A DNA stretch of 18,236 bases from positions 1 through 18,236 of the forward strand of contig NYXM01000164.1 in NCBI GenBank assembly GCA_002685655.1, read 5' to 3'. Each line of letters starts with the position of its first letter. The stretch's first letter is position 1. The position numbers were made by a program, and so were the translations under genes. Under the pieces are notes generated by a model, which saw only the letters and a program-made list of their open reading frames with translations, was not told the origin of the DNA and made no database searches. Below are positions 8,284 to 17,238 of the stretch, in pieces. This DNA is from Planctomycetaceae bacterium. GTDB taxonomy: Bacteria > Planctomycetota > Planctomycetia > Pirellulales > Pirellulaceae.

Positions 8284-8636
8284 ACGGCTCTTCTTGACTG
8301 CGGGTCCGAGCGCGGCAACATCACGTTAGTGCAGTGTCGATTCTTGAGTTTAGGGTTGAAGAAGAATGGTCGCCTGGCGAGATAGTCGTTGATCGCTGCG
8401 ATCAAGACGTTTGGTTCGCAGAGCGAACCACGACAATCAGGCTCGCAATCCTAATTCTAAGTCTTGATAAAGCCCGGATCCGCCGCCAGCGCGGTTCGCT
8501 GAGTGTTTCAATGCAACTGCCACGCCTTGACCGGGTTTCTCGCTCGGTCCAGAATCGATCGCAGCTTCGTCAGGCAGATCATTTCGACACCCCTGCCCTG
8601 CCAGCAATATCATACGCACCAAGCGGTATCGTTAAT
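8284..8636. promoter_or_regulatory. Divergent mutM-trpB spacer with two palindromes
   Basis: This 353-bp gap must hold both the mutM and trpB promoters. Two tight inverted repeats lie 6 bp apart. At 8389-8405, TTGATCGCTGCGATCAA is an odd-length palindrome with 8-base arms around one base. At 8412-8430, TGGTTCGCAGAGCGAACCA has 8-base arms and a 3-base loop. Neither is followed by a T-run. They could be operator sites for a dimeric regulator or RNA stems in the trpB leader. I see no Trp-rich leader peptide and no canonical T-box. The frame leading into trpB is open from 8334, but those 101 codons resemble no TrpB N-terminus. Confidence 0.5.
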
Positions 8637-9857
8637 ATGACCGACAACTCGTCCAACGCCACAAAACACGTTCCCGATGTCGCCGGTCGATTTGGCGATT
8701 TCGGCGGGCGATACGTTCCCGAGACGCTCACACGGGCGTTGGACGAGCTTGCAGCCGAATACGAAAAGGCCCGGCAGGATGCCGATTTTCAGACGGAATT
8801 GGATGATCTGCTGAAAAACTATGTCGGCAGGCCTTCGCCTTTGTATCATGCCCGCCGATTGAGTGGTGAGTGCGGGGGTGCCCAGATCTGGCTCAAGCGC
8901 GAAGACTTGAACCACACCGGTGCCCACAAAATCAACAATACATTGGGTCAGGCGTTGCTAACCCGGCGGATGGGCAAGCGGCGCGTCATCGCCGAAACTG
9001 GCGCGGGTCAGCATGGAGTGGCGACGGCGACCGCATGTGCCCGCTTTGGCTTGCCGTGTGTCGTCTATATGGGGTCTGAAGATATCCGCCGCCAGGCCCC
9101 CAACGTGTTCAGCATGAAATTGCTTGGGGCCGAGGTGCGACCCGTTGAGACTGGTTCGCGAACACTGCGCGATGCGATCAACGAAGCGATGCGCGATTGG
9201 ATGTCGAGTGTCGAGACGACGCATTACATCATTGGTTCGGTCGTTGGTCCCCACCCATTTCCAATGATCGTCCGCGACTTCCAAGCCGTGATCGGCAATG
9301 AGGCGCGCGAGCAGATGGAGGCCCGCGTTGGTCGTCTACCAGATTGTGTGGTGGCATGCGTTGGCGGCGGTAGCAACGCAGCAGGGATGTTCTATCCGTT
9401 CATCGAGGATCAGACCGTCGAGCTGTTGGGTGTCGAGGCGGGAGGATTGGGGGCACTCCCCGGCCAGCACGCTTCGCCCCTCTCGTTTGGCGACCCTGGC
9501 GTACTGCATGGCAGCTACAGTTACGTGATGCAAGACGAAGACGGGCAGACGTGCGACGTGCATTCGATGTCCGCTGGATTGGATTACCCCGGTGTTGGCC
9601 CCGAACACAGTTACTGGAAAGCGACCGGCCGTGTCGAGTATAGCAGCTGTCAGGACGATTCTGCGATGCGAGGGTTCGACGCGTTGGCGCGTAACGAAGG
9701 TATCCTGCCTGCACTAGAAAGTTCACACGCGGTGGCCAAGGCCATGGAAGTTGCCGCCGGGCGCCCGGAGGAAGACATTGTGCTGGTCTGTCTGTCTGGC
9801 CGTGGCGACAAGGATGCAAACGAGATTGCTCGCCTGAAAGCGGCTCAAGATCAGTAA
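8637..9857 (+). CDS. trpB: Tryptophan synthase beta chain
   Basis: This 406-aa PLP enzyme condenses indole with L-serine to give L-tryptophan, acting with TrpA in an alpha2-beta2 complex in the cytoplasm. The PLP lysine is Lys98 in HTGAHKINN, the catalytic glutamate is Glu120 in AETGAGQHG, and the phosphate loop is GGGSN at 243-247. Spacing between these matches E. coli TrpB exactly (22 and 145 residues). The start at ATG 8637 gives [20 protein letters not shown] followed by the conserved [10 protein letters not shown]. Upstream in-frame codons back to 8334 are not TrpB-like. trpA follows after 82 bp. Other trp genes are not in the window, so the pathway is split, as is common outside enterobacteria. 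Confidence 0.97.
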   Translation: MTDNSSNATKHVPDVAGRFGDFGGRYVPETLTRALDELAAEYEKARQDADFQTELDDLLKNYVGRPSPLYHARRLSGECGGAQIWLKREDLNHTGAHKINNTLGQALLTRRMGKRRVIAETGAGQHGVATATACARFGLPCVVYMGSEDIRRQAPNVFSMKLLGAEVRPVETGSRTLRDAINEAMRDWMSSVETTHYIIGSVVGPHPFPMIVRDFQAVIGNEAREQMEARVGRLPDCVVACVGGGSNAAGMFYPFIEDQTVELLGVEAGGLGALPGQHASPLSFGDPGVLHGSYSYVMQDEDGQTCDVHSMSAGLDYPGVGPEHSYWKATGRVEYSSCQDDSAMRGFDALARNEGILPALESSHAVAKAMEVAAGRPEEDIVLVCLSGRGDKDANEIARLKAAQDQ

Positions 9858-9939
9858 TGGCCCGAGGCGGCTCGCGCCGCGGACAAGAACTTACTTTACC
9901 GAAACAACGGCCTGCGGTGTCATTGATAAAGAGAAAGCA

Positions 9940-10743
9940 ATGTCGGCAATCGATCAACTATTTTCGGAATTGAAGCAGCAAGGACGCAAGGCGTTGATGC
10001 CCTTTGTGACGGCTGGTGATCCCGATATCGAATTCACGGCGGCCGTGATTCGGGAACTGGCCGCGCGCGGTGCCACGATGTGCGAGATTGGAATTCCCTA
10101 CAGTGATCCGATTGCCGATGGGCCAGTCATTCAGGCGTCGTACACCAGAGCACTCGACAACCACGTCAAACTGGCCGACATTATGGCGATGCTTGGCGAA
10201 GTGACGAGCGACGTCACGATGCCCATCGTAACCATGGTCAGTTACGCCATCATCCATCGACATGGGCTGGAGCGGTATGTGACGCGCGCCAAGGCAGCCG
10301 GAGTGGCCGGGGCCATTGTTCCTGACTTGCTGGTCGAAGAAGCTGGACCATTTTCTGAAATCTGTCGTCGCGAGGATTTCAGCCTGATTCAACTCGTGAC
10401 TCCGACCACGCCACGAGACCGCGCGCTGCGGATCGCCGAAAGTTCGACGGGGTTTCTCTATTACGTTTCCGTCACTGGAATCACAGGCGAACGCCAGGCG
10501 TTACCTGCCGAAGTGACCGAGAATGTGGGTTGGTTGCGGGCGCAGACTGACCTGCCCATTTGCATTGGCTTCGGGATCAGTCAGCCCGATCATGTACGAG
10601 TCTTGTCACCAGTGGCTGATGGATTGATCGTCGGATCGGCCTTCGTGCGACGGATAGCCACGGCGGCGGATCGGTCGCGCGCAGACGTGCTAAGAGAAAT
10701 CGGTGACTTCGCCAGTAGCCTTCTCGAGACGCTCAATGACTAG
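9940..10743 (+). CDS. trpA: Tryptophan synthase alpha chain
   Basis: This 267-aa TIM-barrel enzyme cleaves indole-3-glycerol phosphate to indole, which is channelled to TrpB. Catalytic residues fall at the same numbers as in E. coli: Glu49 in MCEIGIPYSDP and Asp60 in IADGPVIQASYTR. The phosphate-binding region (IGFGISQPDHV, then GLIVGSAFVRRI) is intact. Length is usual. The start ATG at 9940 has a purine-rich AAAGAGAAAGC run before it. The 82-bp trpB-trpA gap contains a 5-bp stem GCGGC-TCGC-GCCGC (9867-9880) of doubtful meaning. The gene pair is a plausible operon. Confidence 0.97.
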   Translation: MSAIDQLFSELKQQGRKALMPFVTAGDPDIEFTAAVIRELAARGATMCEIGIPYSDPIADGPVIQASYTRALDNHVKLADIMAMLGEVTSDVTMPIVTMVSYAIIHRHGLERYVTRAKAAGVAGAIVPDLLVEEAGPFSEICRREDFSLIQLVTPTTPRDRALRIAESSTGFLYYVSVTGITGERQALPAEVTENVGWLRAQTDLPICIGFGISQPDHVRVLSPVADGLIVGSAFVRRIATAADRSRADVLREIGDFASSLLETLND

Positions 10744-10746
10744 CGA

Positions 10747-10791
10747 CAGTTTCAAAACCCACCCTTTTGGCGCGAACCATTCTTGAAACTG
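10747..10791 (+). terminator. Inverted repeat after trpA, possible terminator
   Basis: CAGTTTCAA (10747-10755) pairs perfectly with TTGAAACTG (10783-10791) across 27 bases, starting four bases after the trpA stop. The stem is AT-rich, the loop is long, and there is no T-run, so it is a weak intrinsic-terminator candidate. Position is the main argument. The rest of the 342-bp gap to the next gene (10744-11085) shows no gene; a TATAGT at 10959 lacks a well-spaced -35. Confidence 0.3.
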
Positions 10792-11074
10792 CTTCTAGCT
10801 GTTTGCCACATTTTCAAGCAAAGGTGTCAGTCTTTCGCGGAGATTCTCACAAGCGTCTGTGGGTCAACATAACAACCGTCCTGACAGGCGTTTAGCGATT
10901 GTGAGTGGTGCCCGATCGAGACAAACATTGGCACCGATCGATAATCGGAAGTAAAGTTTATAGTGTGACCATTCGATCGCATGAAAAGAGAGTTCCACCG
11001 AGCAATCCATGTTGGCCATCACGCGCCTCGTGTTGCCAGTGCACTGTTCGGTTGACCGCCCGTTGACCAACGAC

Positions 11075-11088
11075 GGAGGTGCACCGTG
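11075..11088 (+). promoter_or_regulatory. Strong Shine-Dalgarno before a GTG start
   Basis: GGAGGT at 11075-11080 lies five bases before the GTG at 11086. It is the best ribosome binding site in the window and fixes the start of the following gene. Most neighbours lack one. Confidence 0.8.
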
Positions 11089-11619
11089 AAATCATCTCAC
11101 CCTTCTTCCGCATTGTGGCGTTACTTCGCCGGTCTCGCGGAGTATGTCTTTCAGGCCGAACTTGGCGTCGCAGATCCGCCTTTGATCGACTACGTCAGCT
11201 GTTTGCTCATGCGGTTTGTTCGTTCCGATGCGATGCATAAGGTGCGAAATCCGACTGGCCAGCCGTTGATGGAAGTTACGGAGATGTTGGTCGAAGCGAA
11301 CGCTCGCATTGGCAACGCTCGGCGCGATGTCCATCGTCACATCGGCGATTTCACGCTTTTTTGGGCTGGAGTCTATCCTGAAATGCTGCGAGGAATGCAG
11401 GCCCCGGAAAAGAAAGATCACTTCATCGACTACTGTTCGCAGGGCAAACGAGCCTACTTGATCGCCAGCAGTATCGAAACGGATGACGCCCAGGATGCAC
11501 CAGCAGAGATTCTCGAGCGGTTGAGTTTCGACTTTGACCTTTGTGCCTACGGATTGCGAGAAGTGCGCCGCGAATGGGAACGTCGCGACGGCGAAAATCC
11601 ACAAATGTTGCTCGAGTGA
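11086..11619 (+). CDS. Uncharacterised 177-aa protein
   Basis: I do not recognise this family. It begins at GTG 11086 behind a perfect GGAGGT. The protein has no signal peptide, no clear membrane segment and no known catalytic motif. Predicted character is mostly helical: LWRYFAGLAEYVFQAELGVA opens it, followed by DYVSCLLMRFVRSDAMHKVR, then TEMLVEANARIGNARRDVHR and HIGDFTLFWAGVYPEMLRGM. The middle has a conserved-looking HIGDFTLFWAGVYPE stretch and a Cys-containing DYCSQGKRAYLIASS segment. The C-terminus is charged (REVRREWERRDGENPQMLLE). It stands alone, 342 bp after trpA and 80 bp before the SMP-30 gene. It could be a small soluble binding or accessory protein; function is open. Confidence 0.75.
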   Translation: MKSSHPSSALWRYFAGLAEYVFQAELGVADPPLIDYVSCLLMRFVRSDAMHKVRNPTGQPLMEVTEMLVEANARIGNARRDVHRHIGDFTLFWAGVYPEMLRGMQAPEKKDHFIDYCSQGKRAYLIASSIETDDAQDAPAEILERLSFDFDLCAYGLREVRREWERRDGENPQMLLE

Positions 11620-11699
11620 TTTGGTAGCCCGCTGAGTGGAGCCCATAATGTCGCTTCGCTGGAACGCATTCTCTGCCCGTTTCCTCAAGTGAAGTACCC

Positions 11700-12593
11700 A
11701 TGACGACGGCAACGCTTATCCTCGATACCAAGGCCACCCTTGGCGAGGGCCCCATCTGGGATCCGCGCGCGAGCGTGCTCTGGTGGATTGACATCAACGA
11801 ACATCGGCTGCACCGCTATGACCCCAGTGTGAGGCAAGAGAGCGGCATCCAAAATGAAACGTACGACATTGGCCAGCGCATTGGCACTGTCGTACCACGC
11901 TTGTCGGGTGGGCTGATGGTGGCCGTCGAGCACGGCTTTGCTTCCTACAATCCCGTGACACAGCACCTGGAAATCCTCGCCGATCCGGAAGCACATTTAC
12001 CGGGCAATCGGTTCAATGATGGTAAATGCGATCCGGCAGGTCGTTTCTGGGCCGGGACATTGCAATCGGTTGAAGAGGATATGAAGGCGGGGACGCTGTA
12101 CTGTATGTATCCTGACGGCCGCGTCGAGTCGCGTGTGCCGAGTGTTGGGATTTCGAACGGAATTGTTTGGACATCGGACAAGAGAACGATGTACTTTATC
12201 GACAGCCCAACGCGTCGCGTCGATGCGTTTGACTACGACGACGCGACCGGAGAGATCTCCCATCGGCGGCCCGCCGTTGAACTTCCTGAAGGGATCGGTT
12301 ACCCCGACGGGATGACCATCGACGCGGAGGATAAGTTGTGGGTCGCATTATGGTCTGGCTGGGGTGTCGCACGTTTTGACCCCACCAGTGGCGACCTGTT
12401 GGAGAAAATCGAGGTGCCAGCATCGCAAGTCACGGCCTGCGCGCTGGGCGGCCCCAGCCTGACCGACATGTATATCACCACGGCTCGCCGCGATTTGACA
12501 GGGAGCGTTTTGGACGACCAGCCGCATGCCGGCGGGCTGTTTCATGCCCAGGTTGCCGTTCCAGGCGTCGTTGCTTCTGCCTTTGCAGGGTAG
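11700..12593 (+). CDS. SMP-30/gluconolactonase-family protein
   Basis: This 297-aa six-bladed beta-propeller belongs to the SMP-30/LRE family, whose members hydrolyse sugar lactones such as gluconolactone using one divalent metal. The expected metal ligands are Glu16 (LGEGPIWD), Asn153 (ISNGIVW) and Asp203 (YPDGMTID), and the substrate-side Asn106 lies in RFNDGKCD. Length is usual. There is no signal peptide, so it is probably cytoplasmic. Start ATG at 11700 has only a weak AAGTGAAG upstream. It follows the uncharacterised gene by 80 bp and may be cotranscribed. The family also includes paraoxonase-like and other lactonases, so the exact substrate is unknown. Confidence 0.9.
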   Translation: MTTATLILDTKATLGEGPIWDPRASVLWWIDINEHRLHRYDPSVRQESGIQNETYDIGQRIGTVVPRLSGGLMVAVEHGFASYNPVTQHLEILADPEAHLPGNRFNDGKCDPAGRFWAGTLQSVEEDMKAGTLYCMYPDGRVESRVPSVGISNGIVWTSDKRTMYFIDSPTRRVDAFDYDDATGEISHRRPAVELPEGIGYPDGMTIDAEDKLWVALWSGWGVARFDPTSGDLLEKIEVPASQVTACALGGPSLTDMYITTARRDLTGSVLDDQPHAGGLFHAQVAVPGVVASAFAG

Positions 12594-12649
12594 CAAGGCG
12601 GTGCCTCGGACTGACGCGAGTCAGGTAGGAAGGGGGGCGGGCCAGGAAG

Positions 12650-12722
12650 GGGGTCGGGAGTCTTTTTCGGCCAACGGTGTCTACCGATCGTAAGTCGTTG
12701 GCCGAAAAAGACTCCCGACCCC
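12650..12722. repeat. Perfect 27-bp inverted repeat
   Basis: Bases 12650-12676 and 12696-12722 are perfect reverse complements (27 bp each) around a 19-base spacer. The left arm starts GGGGTCGGGAGTC and ends TTCGGCCAACG. It sits 57 bp after the SMP-30 stop in a 272-bp gap. From memory, similar GTCGGGAGTCTTTTTCGGCCAA palindromes recur in planctomycete genomes, which would make this a dispersed repeat. It could also terminate the SMP-30 transcript: on the minus strand the stem contains CGAAAAAGAC and on the plus strand CTTTTTCGG, but the T-run is inside the stem. The remainder of the gap shows nothing further. Confidence 0.85.
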
Positions 12723-12865
12723 GTCACCTTTCTACAGTGAATCGGCGTGCGCTCTGAATCAGATCTCGCCCCACGAGTCGCTGGCTTGATCTGACGAGCC
12801 CCACAGGCAACATTGGAATGCAGTTCCTAGACAAGTCACCTGCCCGCTGAAAATGGAAGATCACC

Positions 12866-15800
12866 ATGCGCGTACAATGGACACACCTCGCCTTTGTTGC
12901 CTACCTTTTGGTTTCTTTCGCCAGCGTGAGTATTCCACGCCTCCTGGCCGAAGAAACTCAACGCCTCAACGTCCTGTTCATTGCCGCCGATGACTTGCGG
13001 AACGACTTGGGCTGCTACGATCACCCGTTGGTCATAACCCCTAATCTGGATCAACTTTCCGCACGCGGCGTGACGTTCAATCGCGCGTATTGCCAACAGG
13101 CGGTTTGCAATCCGTCGCGGGCTTCACTCCTGACCGGTCGACGGCCCGATACATTGGGCATTTGGAATCTGGCGACCCATTTTCGCGAAGTTGCGCCGGA
13201 CGTGGTGACATTGCCTCAGCATTTCAAGCAGCATGGCTACTTCACTCAGAATATCGGCAAGATCTTTCACAATTGGAGGCAGAAGATTGAGGGCGATCCG
13301 GTTTCCTGGAGTGTTCCGGCTGTCATGCATTATGCGACGCATGGCAGCGATAAGCCGCGTGTCGAATCCAACGAACTGCCGCCAAATCATGCGATCGGCG
13401 TACGCAACGAATGCCGCGACGTATCAGATCTGGCCTATTTTGATGGTCGCATCGCGAATCTGGCCGTTGAGGCATTGAGTGAACTTGAGAAGCGCGAGGG
13501 ACCGTTTTTCCTGGCCGTCGGATTCTGGAAGCCGCATTTGCCTTTCAACCCGCCGAAGAAGTACTGGGACCTGTACGAACGAGACTCATTCGCGCCCGCC
13601 GTTAATTCACTGCCGCCACAAGACGTGCCGGCGATCGCGCTGCATAACAGCCGCGAATTGCTGGGCGAAGGCAAGAAGGCGCGACGGTTGAGTCGCGAGG
13701 AGATTGTCGAACTGCGTCACGGCTATTTGGCCGGCATCAGCTATCTGGATGCGCAGGTGGGCAAAGTGCTGGCCGAACTTAAACGCCTGAAACTCGAAGA
13801 GAACACTGTGATCGTGTTCTGGTCGGACCACGGATTTCATTTGGGCGAACACAGTTTGTGGTGCAAGACTTCGAACTTCGAGCTTGATGCGCGCGTGCCG
13901 ATGATCATCGTTCCACCCGGCGGCCGCCACGCCGGATCGAAAACCAATGCGCTGGTCGAGTTGCTCGATCTCTACCCCACATTGGTCGACCTATGTGGCT
14001 TGCCCCAGCCCAAGGGACTTGAGGGTGTCAGCCTGAAACCAGTCCTAGACAACCCACAAGCCACCGTAAAGCCAGCGGCGTTTACGCAACATCCACGGCC
14101 GGCTTATTACAAAGACAAGCCACAGGTGATGGGCGTTTCGGTTCGCACGGCACGAATGCGCTACACCGAGTGGCGAGATTTCGCCACCGGACGCGTCGTT
14201 GCCAGTGAACTGTACGATCACGAAACAGATCCGGACGAGAATCACAACGTCATTGCGTCGCCGCCTAGTGTGGACGAATTGCAAACGGCCAAAGAACTGC
14301 TCGCCGCAAGTTTCCCGCGCCGCGAGCGGGTTGCGGCACATCGCCTCAAATACCGCGCCCCCAACACCCAGGCAGACCTCGGTGTCGGACTGTGGGCCTG
14401 GCCGATGCCGATGGACTGGGATGGTGACGGCGACTATGACCTCGTTGTCTCATGTCCCGATGTCCCATTTCGAGGAACATATCTGTTCGAGAATCCCAGT
14501 ACGGACGGAAAACAGTTGAAGTTTCCGGTGTTCAAGCCTCCCGTGTCGGTTGGTCCACGTCTGAGTAACGCCACGCTGTCTTATGTTGATGGTGTGCCGC
14601 GAGTCTTGTCGCCAGGTATCGAGCACCTGGAGTTTCTTGGTAATGAATTTGAGAAGCAAAAGAAGATCCTCGACAAGTCGAACATTCACCCCAACAAGGT
14701 CCGTGCCAATCAGTGGCGGTATGTGGACTACGACGCAGACGGTGCGCTCGATCTGATCGTTGGCGTGGGAGATTGGACGGAATACGGGTGGGACAACGCG
14801 TACAACAAGAACGGCCAGTGGCAACGTGGCCCGTTGCGTGGCTACGTCTATTTGCTGCAGAACCGAGGTTCCACCGAGCAGCCTGACTATGCGGATCCCG
14901 TGAAGGTGACCGCGGATGGCAAACCGGTCGATGTCTATGGTATGCCCTCTCCCAACTTCGCCGACTTCGATGGCGACGGCGACCTCGATCTGCTCTGTGG
15001 TGAATTTCTGGATGGCTTCAGCTACTTTCAGAACACCGGCACGAGGACCGAACCACGTTACGCGATGGCCGGTCGTTTGCTCCACAACGGTCAGACGTTG
15101 CACATGGACTTGCAGATGATTGTGCCGACGGCGATCGACTGGGATCGTGATGGCGATGTCGACCTTGTTTGTGGAGACGAAGATGGCCGCGTCGCACTGA
15201 TTGAGAACACGGGCCGAATGGCAGGCCGCATCCCTGGATTCCTCGCACCGGTCTATTTTCAGCAGCAGGCCGATCTAGTGAAGTTCGGCGCACTCGTGAC
15301 ACCCGTCAGTGTGGACTGGGATGGCGATGGTGACGAAGATCTGATCTGCGGCAACTCGGCAGGTTACGTTGCGCTGATCGAGAATCTCGACGGTGGCGTG
15401 CCGCCACGCTGGGCTCCGCCGGTGCGTCTCCAGGCCGGTGGCGAGGCGCTGCGAATTCAAGCAGGGGACAACGGATCGATTCAGGGACCGTGCGAAGCCA
15501 AGTGGGGTTACACGACGCTGAGTGTCGCTGATTGGGATCACGATGGTCGGCTTGATCTGGTCGTCAACTCGATTTGGGGCAAGGTGGTTTGGTTTCGTAA
15601 CGTGGGAAAAAAGAACCAACCAGAGCTAGCCGCGGCAGCGCCTGTGGAAGTGGATTGGCCTGCGGGTACGAAGGCCCCTAAGCCCGCGTGGAATTGGTGG
15701 GACCCGCAGGGCAGCCAACTCGTGACGCAGTGGCGGACGACGCCGGCGGTCATCGATCTAGATCAGGACGGCCTTAACGATTTGGTGATGTTGGACCACG

Positions 15801-16600
15801 AAGGATACCTGGCGTTCTTCCGCCGTGCTCGCGGCAACGGCAGGCTGCTGCTGGCCCCCGGCCGGCGCGTGCTCTTCGATGCAGCCGGCAAGCCGCTGCG
15901 GTTGAATCAGCGCGAGGCTGGCAAGAGCGGACGCCGCAAGTTCTGTTTCGCCGATTGGGATGGTGATGGGAAAATCGATCTCTTGGTCAACACTCGCAGC
16001 GTAAATCTGTTGCGAAATGTCTCGACCAAGCCGGACCAGTGGCGGTTCTCTGACGAGGGCCCCTTGGACGAGCGTCATCTGGCGGGGCATACGACAAGCC
16101 CAACCGTCGTTGATTGGGACCACGACGGACGCCCTGACTTGCTGACGGGTGCCGAGGACGGTCATTTTTACTATCAGCCCAATACCTGGCAAGCAGCGAC
16201 ACAACAGGAAACTGCCGCCTTGGTGATCGAGTCGCGACACACCGAAGACGGGCTGCTAGGAAATGGTGAGCGTGCTTATTCGAATCGAGACTATACGTGG
16301 TTTGACGTGCCGGCCAGCCTGCAAGATTGGCGATTCACACGCACCTTTGGCGGCGAAGCGGCGTTCGTAGCTGTTCGCGCGAAACGTCGCATGATCGTGA
16401 CAATGGCGACTTCTGCCGGCCATGCAGGCGTCGACTTGTCCGGCTGGAAGCCAGCCAAAGGGAAGACGTTTGGGTACACCGATGGCGGTCGCACTCGGAT
16501 GCAGGTGTTCGTTCGCGAGTTGAAAGCCGGCCAGCGCGTCGTCATCCCACAAGGGACGTGGACGGGTGGCCTGTTGCTGCTCCCGCCGACCGCCGAGTGA
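12866..16600 (+). CDS. Secreted sulfatase fused to FG-GAP/VCBS repeats
   Basis: This 1244-aa protein has a signal peptide (residues about 1-29, ending PRLLAEE). A full sulfatase domain follows (about 34-485), most like iduronate-2-sulfatase. The formylglycine site is Cys81 in CNPSR. Metal and substrate residues match the family: Asp42-Asp43 (IAADDLR), Lys132 and His135 (GKIFH), His224 (KPHLPF), Asp321-His322 ([12 protein letters not shown]) and Lys334. From about 505 to 1105 nine Ca-binding motifs of the DWDGDGDxDL type lie at 517, 621, 700, 758, 817, 889, 964, 1030 and 1083, indicating FG-GAP/VCBS propeller blades. The last 125 residues are a further beta-rich domain. ATG 12866 is preceded by GGAAGA. 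It probably removes sulfate from a sulfated glycan outside the cytoplasm, with the propeller binding substrate or cell surface. Such repeats are usually in separate proteins. Confidence 0.92.
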   Translation: MRVQWTHLAFVAYLLVSFASVSIPRLLAEETQRLNVLFIAADDLRNDLGCYDHPLVITPNLDQLSARGVTFNRAYCQQAVCNPSRASLLTGRRPDTLGIWNLATHFREVAPDVVTLPQHFKQHGYFTQNIGKIFHNWRQKIEGDPVSWSVPAVMHYATHGSDKPRVESNELPPNHAIGVRNECRDVSDLAYFDGRIANLAVEALSELEKREGPFFLAVGFWKPHLPFNPPKKYWDLYERDSFAPAVNSLPPQDVPAIALHNSRELLGEGKKARRLSREEIVELRHGYLAGISYLDAQVGKVLAELKRLKLEENTVIVFWSDHGFHLGEHSLWCKTSNFELDARVPMIIVPPGGRHAGSKTNALVELLDLYPTLVDLCGLPQPKGLEGVSLKPVLDNPQATVKPAAFTQHPRPAYYKDKPQVMGVSVRTARMRYTEWRDFATGRVVASELYDHETDPDENHNVIASPPSVDELQTAKELLAASFPRRERVAAHRLKYRAPNTQADLGVGLWAWPMPMDWDGDGDYDLVVSCPDVPFRGTYLFENPSTDGKQLKFPVFKPPVSVGPRLSNATLSYVDGVPRVLSPGIEHLEFLGNEFEKQKKILDKSNIHPNKVRANQWRYVDYDADGALDLIVGVGDWTEYGWDNAYNKNGQWQRGPLRGYVYLLQNRGSTEQPDYADPVKVTADGKPVDVYGMPSPNFADFDGDGDLDLLCGEFLDGFSYFQNTGTRTEPRYAMAGRLLHNGQTLHMDLQMIVPTAIDWDRDGDVDLVCGDEDGRVALIENTGRMAGRIPGFLAPVYFQQQADLVKFGALVTPVSVDWDGDGDEDLICGNSAGYVALIENLDGGVPPRWAPPVRLQAGGEALRIQAGDNGSIQGPCEAKWGYTTLSVADWDHDGRLDLVVNSIWGKVVWFRNVGKKNQPELAAAAPVEVDWPAGTKAPKPAWNWWDPQGSQLVTQWRTTPAVIDLDQDGLNDLVMLDHEGYLAFFRRARGNGRLLLAPGRRVLFDAAGKPLRLNQREAGKSGRRKFCFADWDGDGKIDLLVNTRSVNLLRNVSTKPDQWRFSDEGPLDERHLAGHTTSPTVVDWDHDGRPDLLTGAEDGHFYYQPNTWQAATQQETAALVIESRHTEDGLLGNGERAYSNRDYTWFDVPASLQDWRFTRTFGGEAAFVAVRAKRRMIVTMATSAGHAGVDLSGWKPAKGKTFGYTDGGRTRMQVFVRELKAGQRVVIPQGTWTGGLLLLPPTAE

Positions 16601-16663
16601 TCCATCGTTAGATTCCCGTGAGTCACTCAGGCCCGGTCGATCGGCGCTGGTTGGCCTGTTTGC

Positions 16664-16957
16664 TTAGTTCAGCGAATCAACCTCTTGACGCGAGGGCATG
16701 GCAGGTTGTGCCCCCATGCGTGACGTTGCGATTGCACCGGCGGCGCATGCGAACCGGATGGCTGCGTGGTGGCTTCGACCTTCGATCAAAGCTATGGTCA
16801 GCGCCGCGGCGAAAGCGTCTCCAGCGCCGGTCGTATCCACAACATCGACGGGAAAACTATCAACGTGGTGAACGCGGCCATCACTAACGAAGATGTTGAT
16901 GGACCCCAAAACGACGATCCGAGGCACTGCACGCGGCTTTGGATTGGTGTCGTTCAT
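16664..16957 (-). pseudogene. Ribokinase-like (PfkB) gene with an internal deletion
   Basis: A 97-codon open frame joins the two ends of a PfkB-family sugar kinase of about 300 aa. Residues 1-22 (ending RIVVLGSINI) match the N-terminal strand of ribokinases. Residue 23 onward (FVSDGRVHHVDSFPVDVV) is the C-terminal third, with the catalytic DTTGAGDAFAAAL motif and a closing AIRFACAAGAIATSR and GAQPAMPSRQEVDSL. About 200 residues, including most of the sugar-binding part and the lid, are missing. The junction lies near 16889-16894 and keeps frame. Without the sugar site it cannot be a working kinase, so I call a relic. It is convergent with the sulfatase gene, whose stop is 63 bp away. No ribosome binding site is evident. 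Confidence 0.85.
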
Positions 16958-17160
16958 TGCCGTTCTGTTACCGTGTGGAATGCGAGATTATTCTCCTGAG
17001 ATTCTGATCTTACCGAAGTGCATAACGCAAGTCGCACTTTGCAGGCTGCTCGTCAGACGCGTTTTTGAGAGCGATTGGTGGGAATTCGTGAATCGGCAGA
17101 TTACAATTCCCTGCGGCCGATCGACGCTCAGCTTAGGATCGTTCGAGGAATTACTGTCCG

Positions 17161-17217
17161 ATAGTCGCCTTTCGCTCCGCGAAAGGAACGTGCTTTCGCG
17201 GAGCGAAAGACGACTAT
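17161..17217. repeat. Palindromic repeat with 25-bp arms
   Basis: Bases 17161-17185 pair with 17193-17217 (24 of 25 positions; the mismatch is 17168/17210) around the loop GAACGTG. The core arm CTTTCGCTCCGCGAAAG is itself nearly self-complementary (CTTTCG with CGAAAG), so the element can fold as one long hairpin or two small ones. From memory this core is a very common dispersed palindrome in Rhodopirellula-like genomes. No gene lies in 16958-17349; the bases between the kinase relic and this repeat show only a weak 7-bp inverted repeat. Confidence 0.8.
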
Positions 17218-17238
17218 AGAAGGTCGAACACTGCTTAC

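Noticed and set aside
8334..8636. N-terminal extension of TrpB by 101 codons
   Set aside because: The extension is unlike TrpB, and the ATG at 8637 gives the usual length and N-terminus; the palindromes fall inside the extension.
10928..10964. Promoter with TTGGCA and TATAGT before the 177-aa gene
   Set aside because: The spacing of 25 bases is too long for a sigma-70 promoter.
12542..12727. 61-codon minus-strand frame over the 27-bp inverted repeat
   Set aside because: It is produced by the palindrome and the end of the SMP-30 gene and has no independent support.
14450..15103. Long minus-strand open frame of 217 codons inside the sulfatase/FG-GAP gene
   Set aside because: It is fully antisense to a well-supported domain-bearing gene, shows no domain, and such frames are expected from the GC-biased codon use of the coding strand.
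17080..17111. GGGAATT/AATTCCC inverted repeat
   Set aside because: The arms are only 7 bp with an 18-base loop and no T-run, close to chance expectation.
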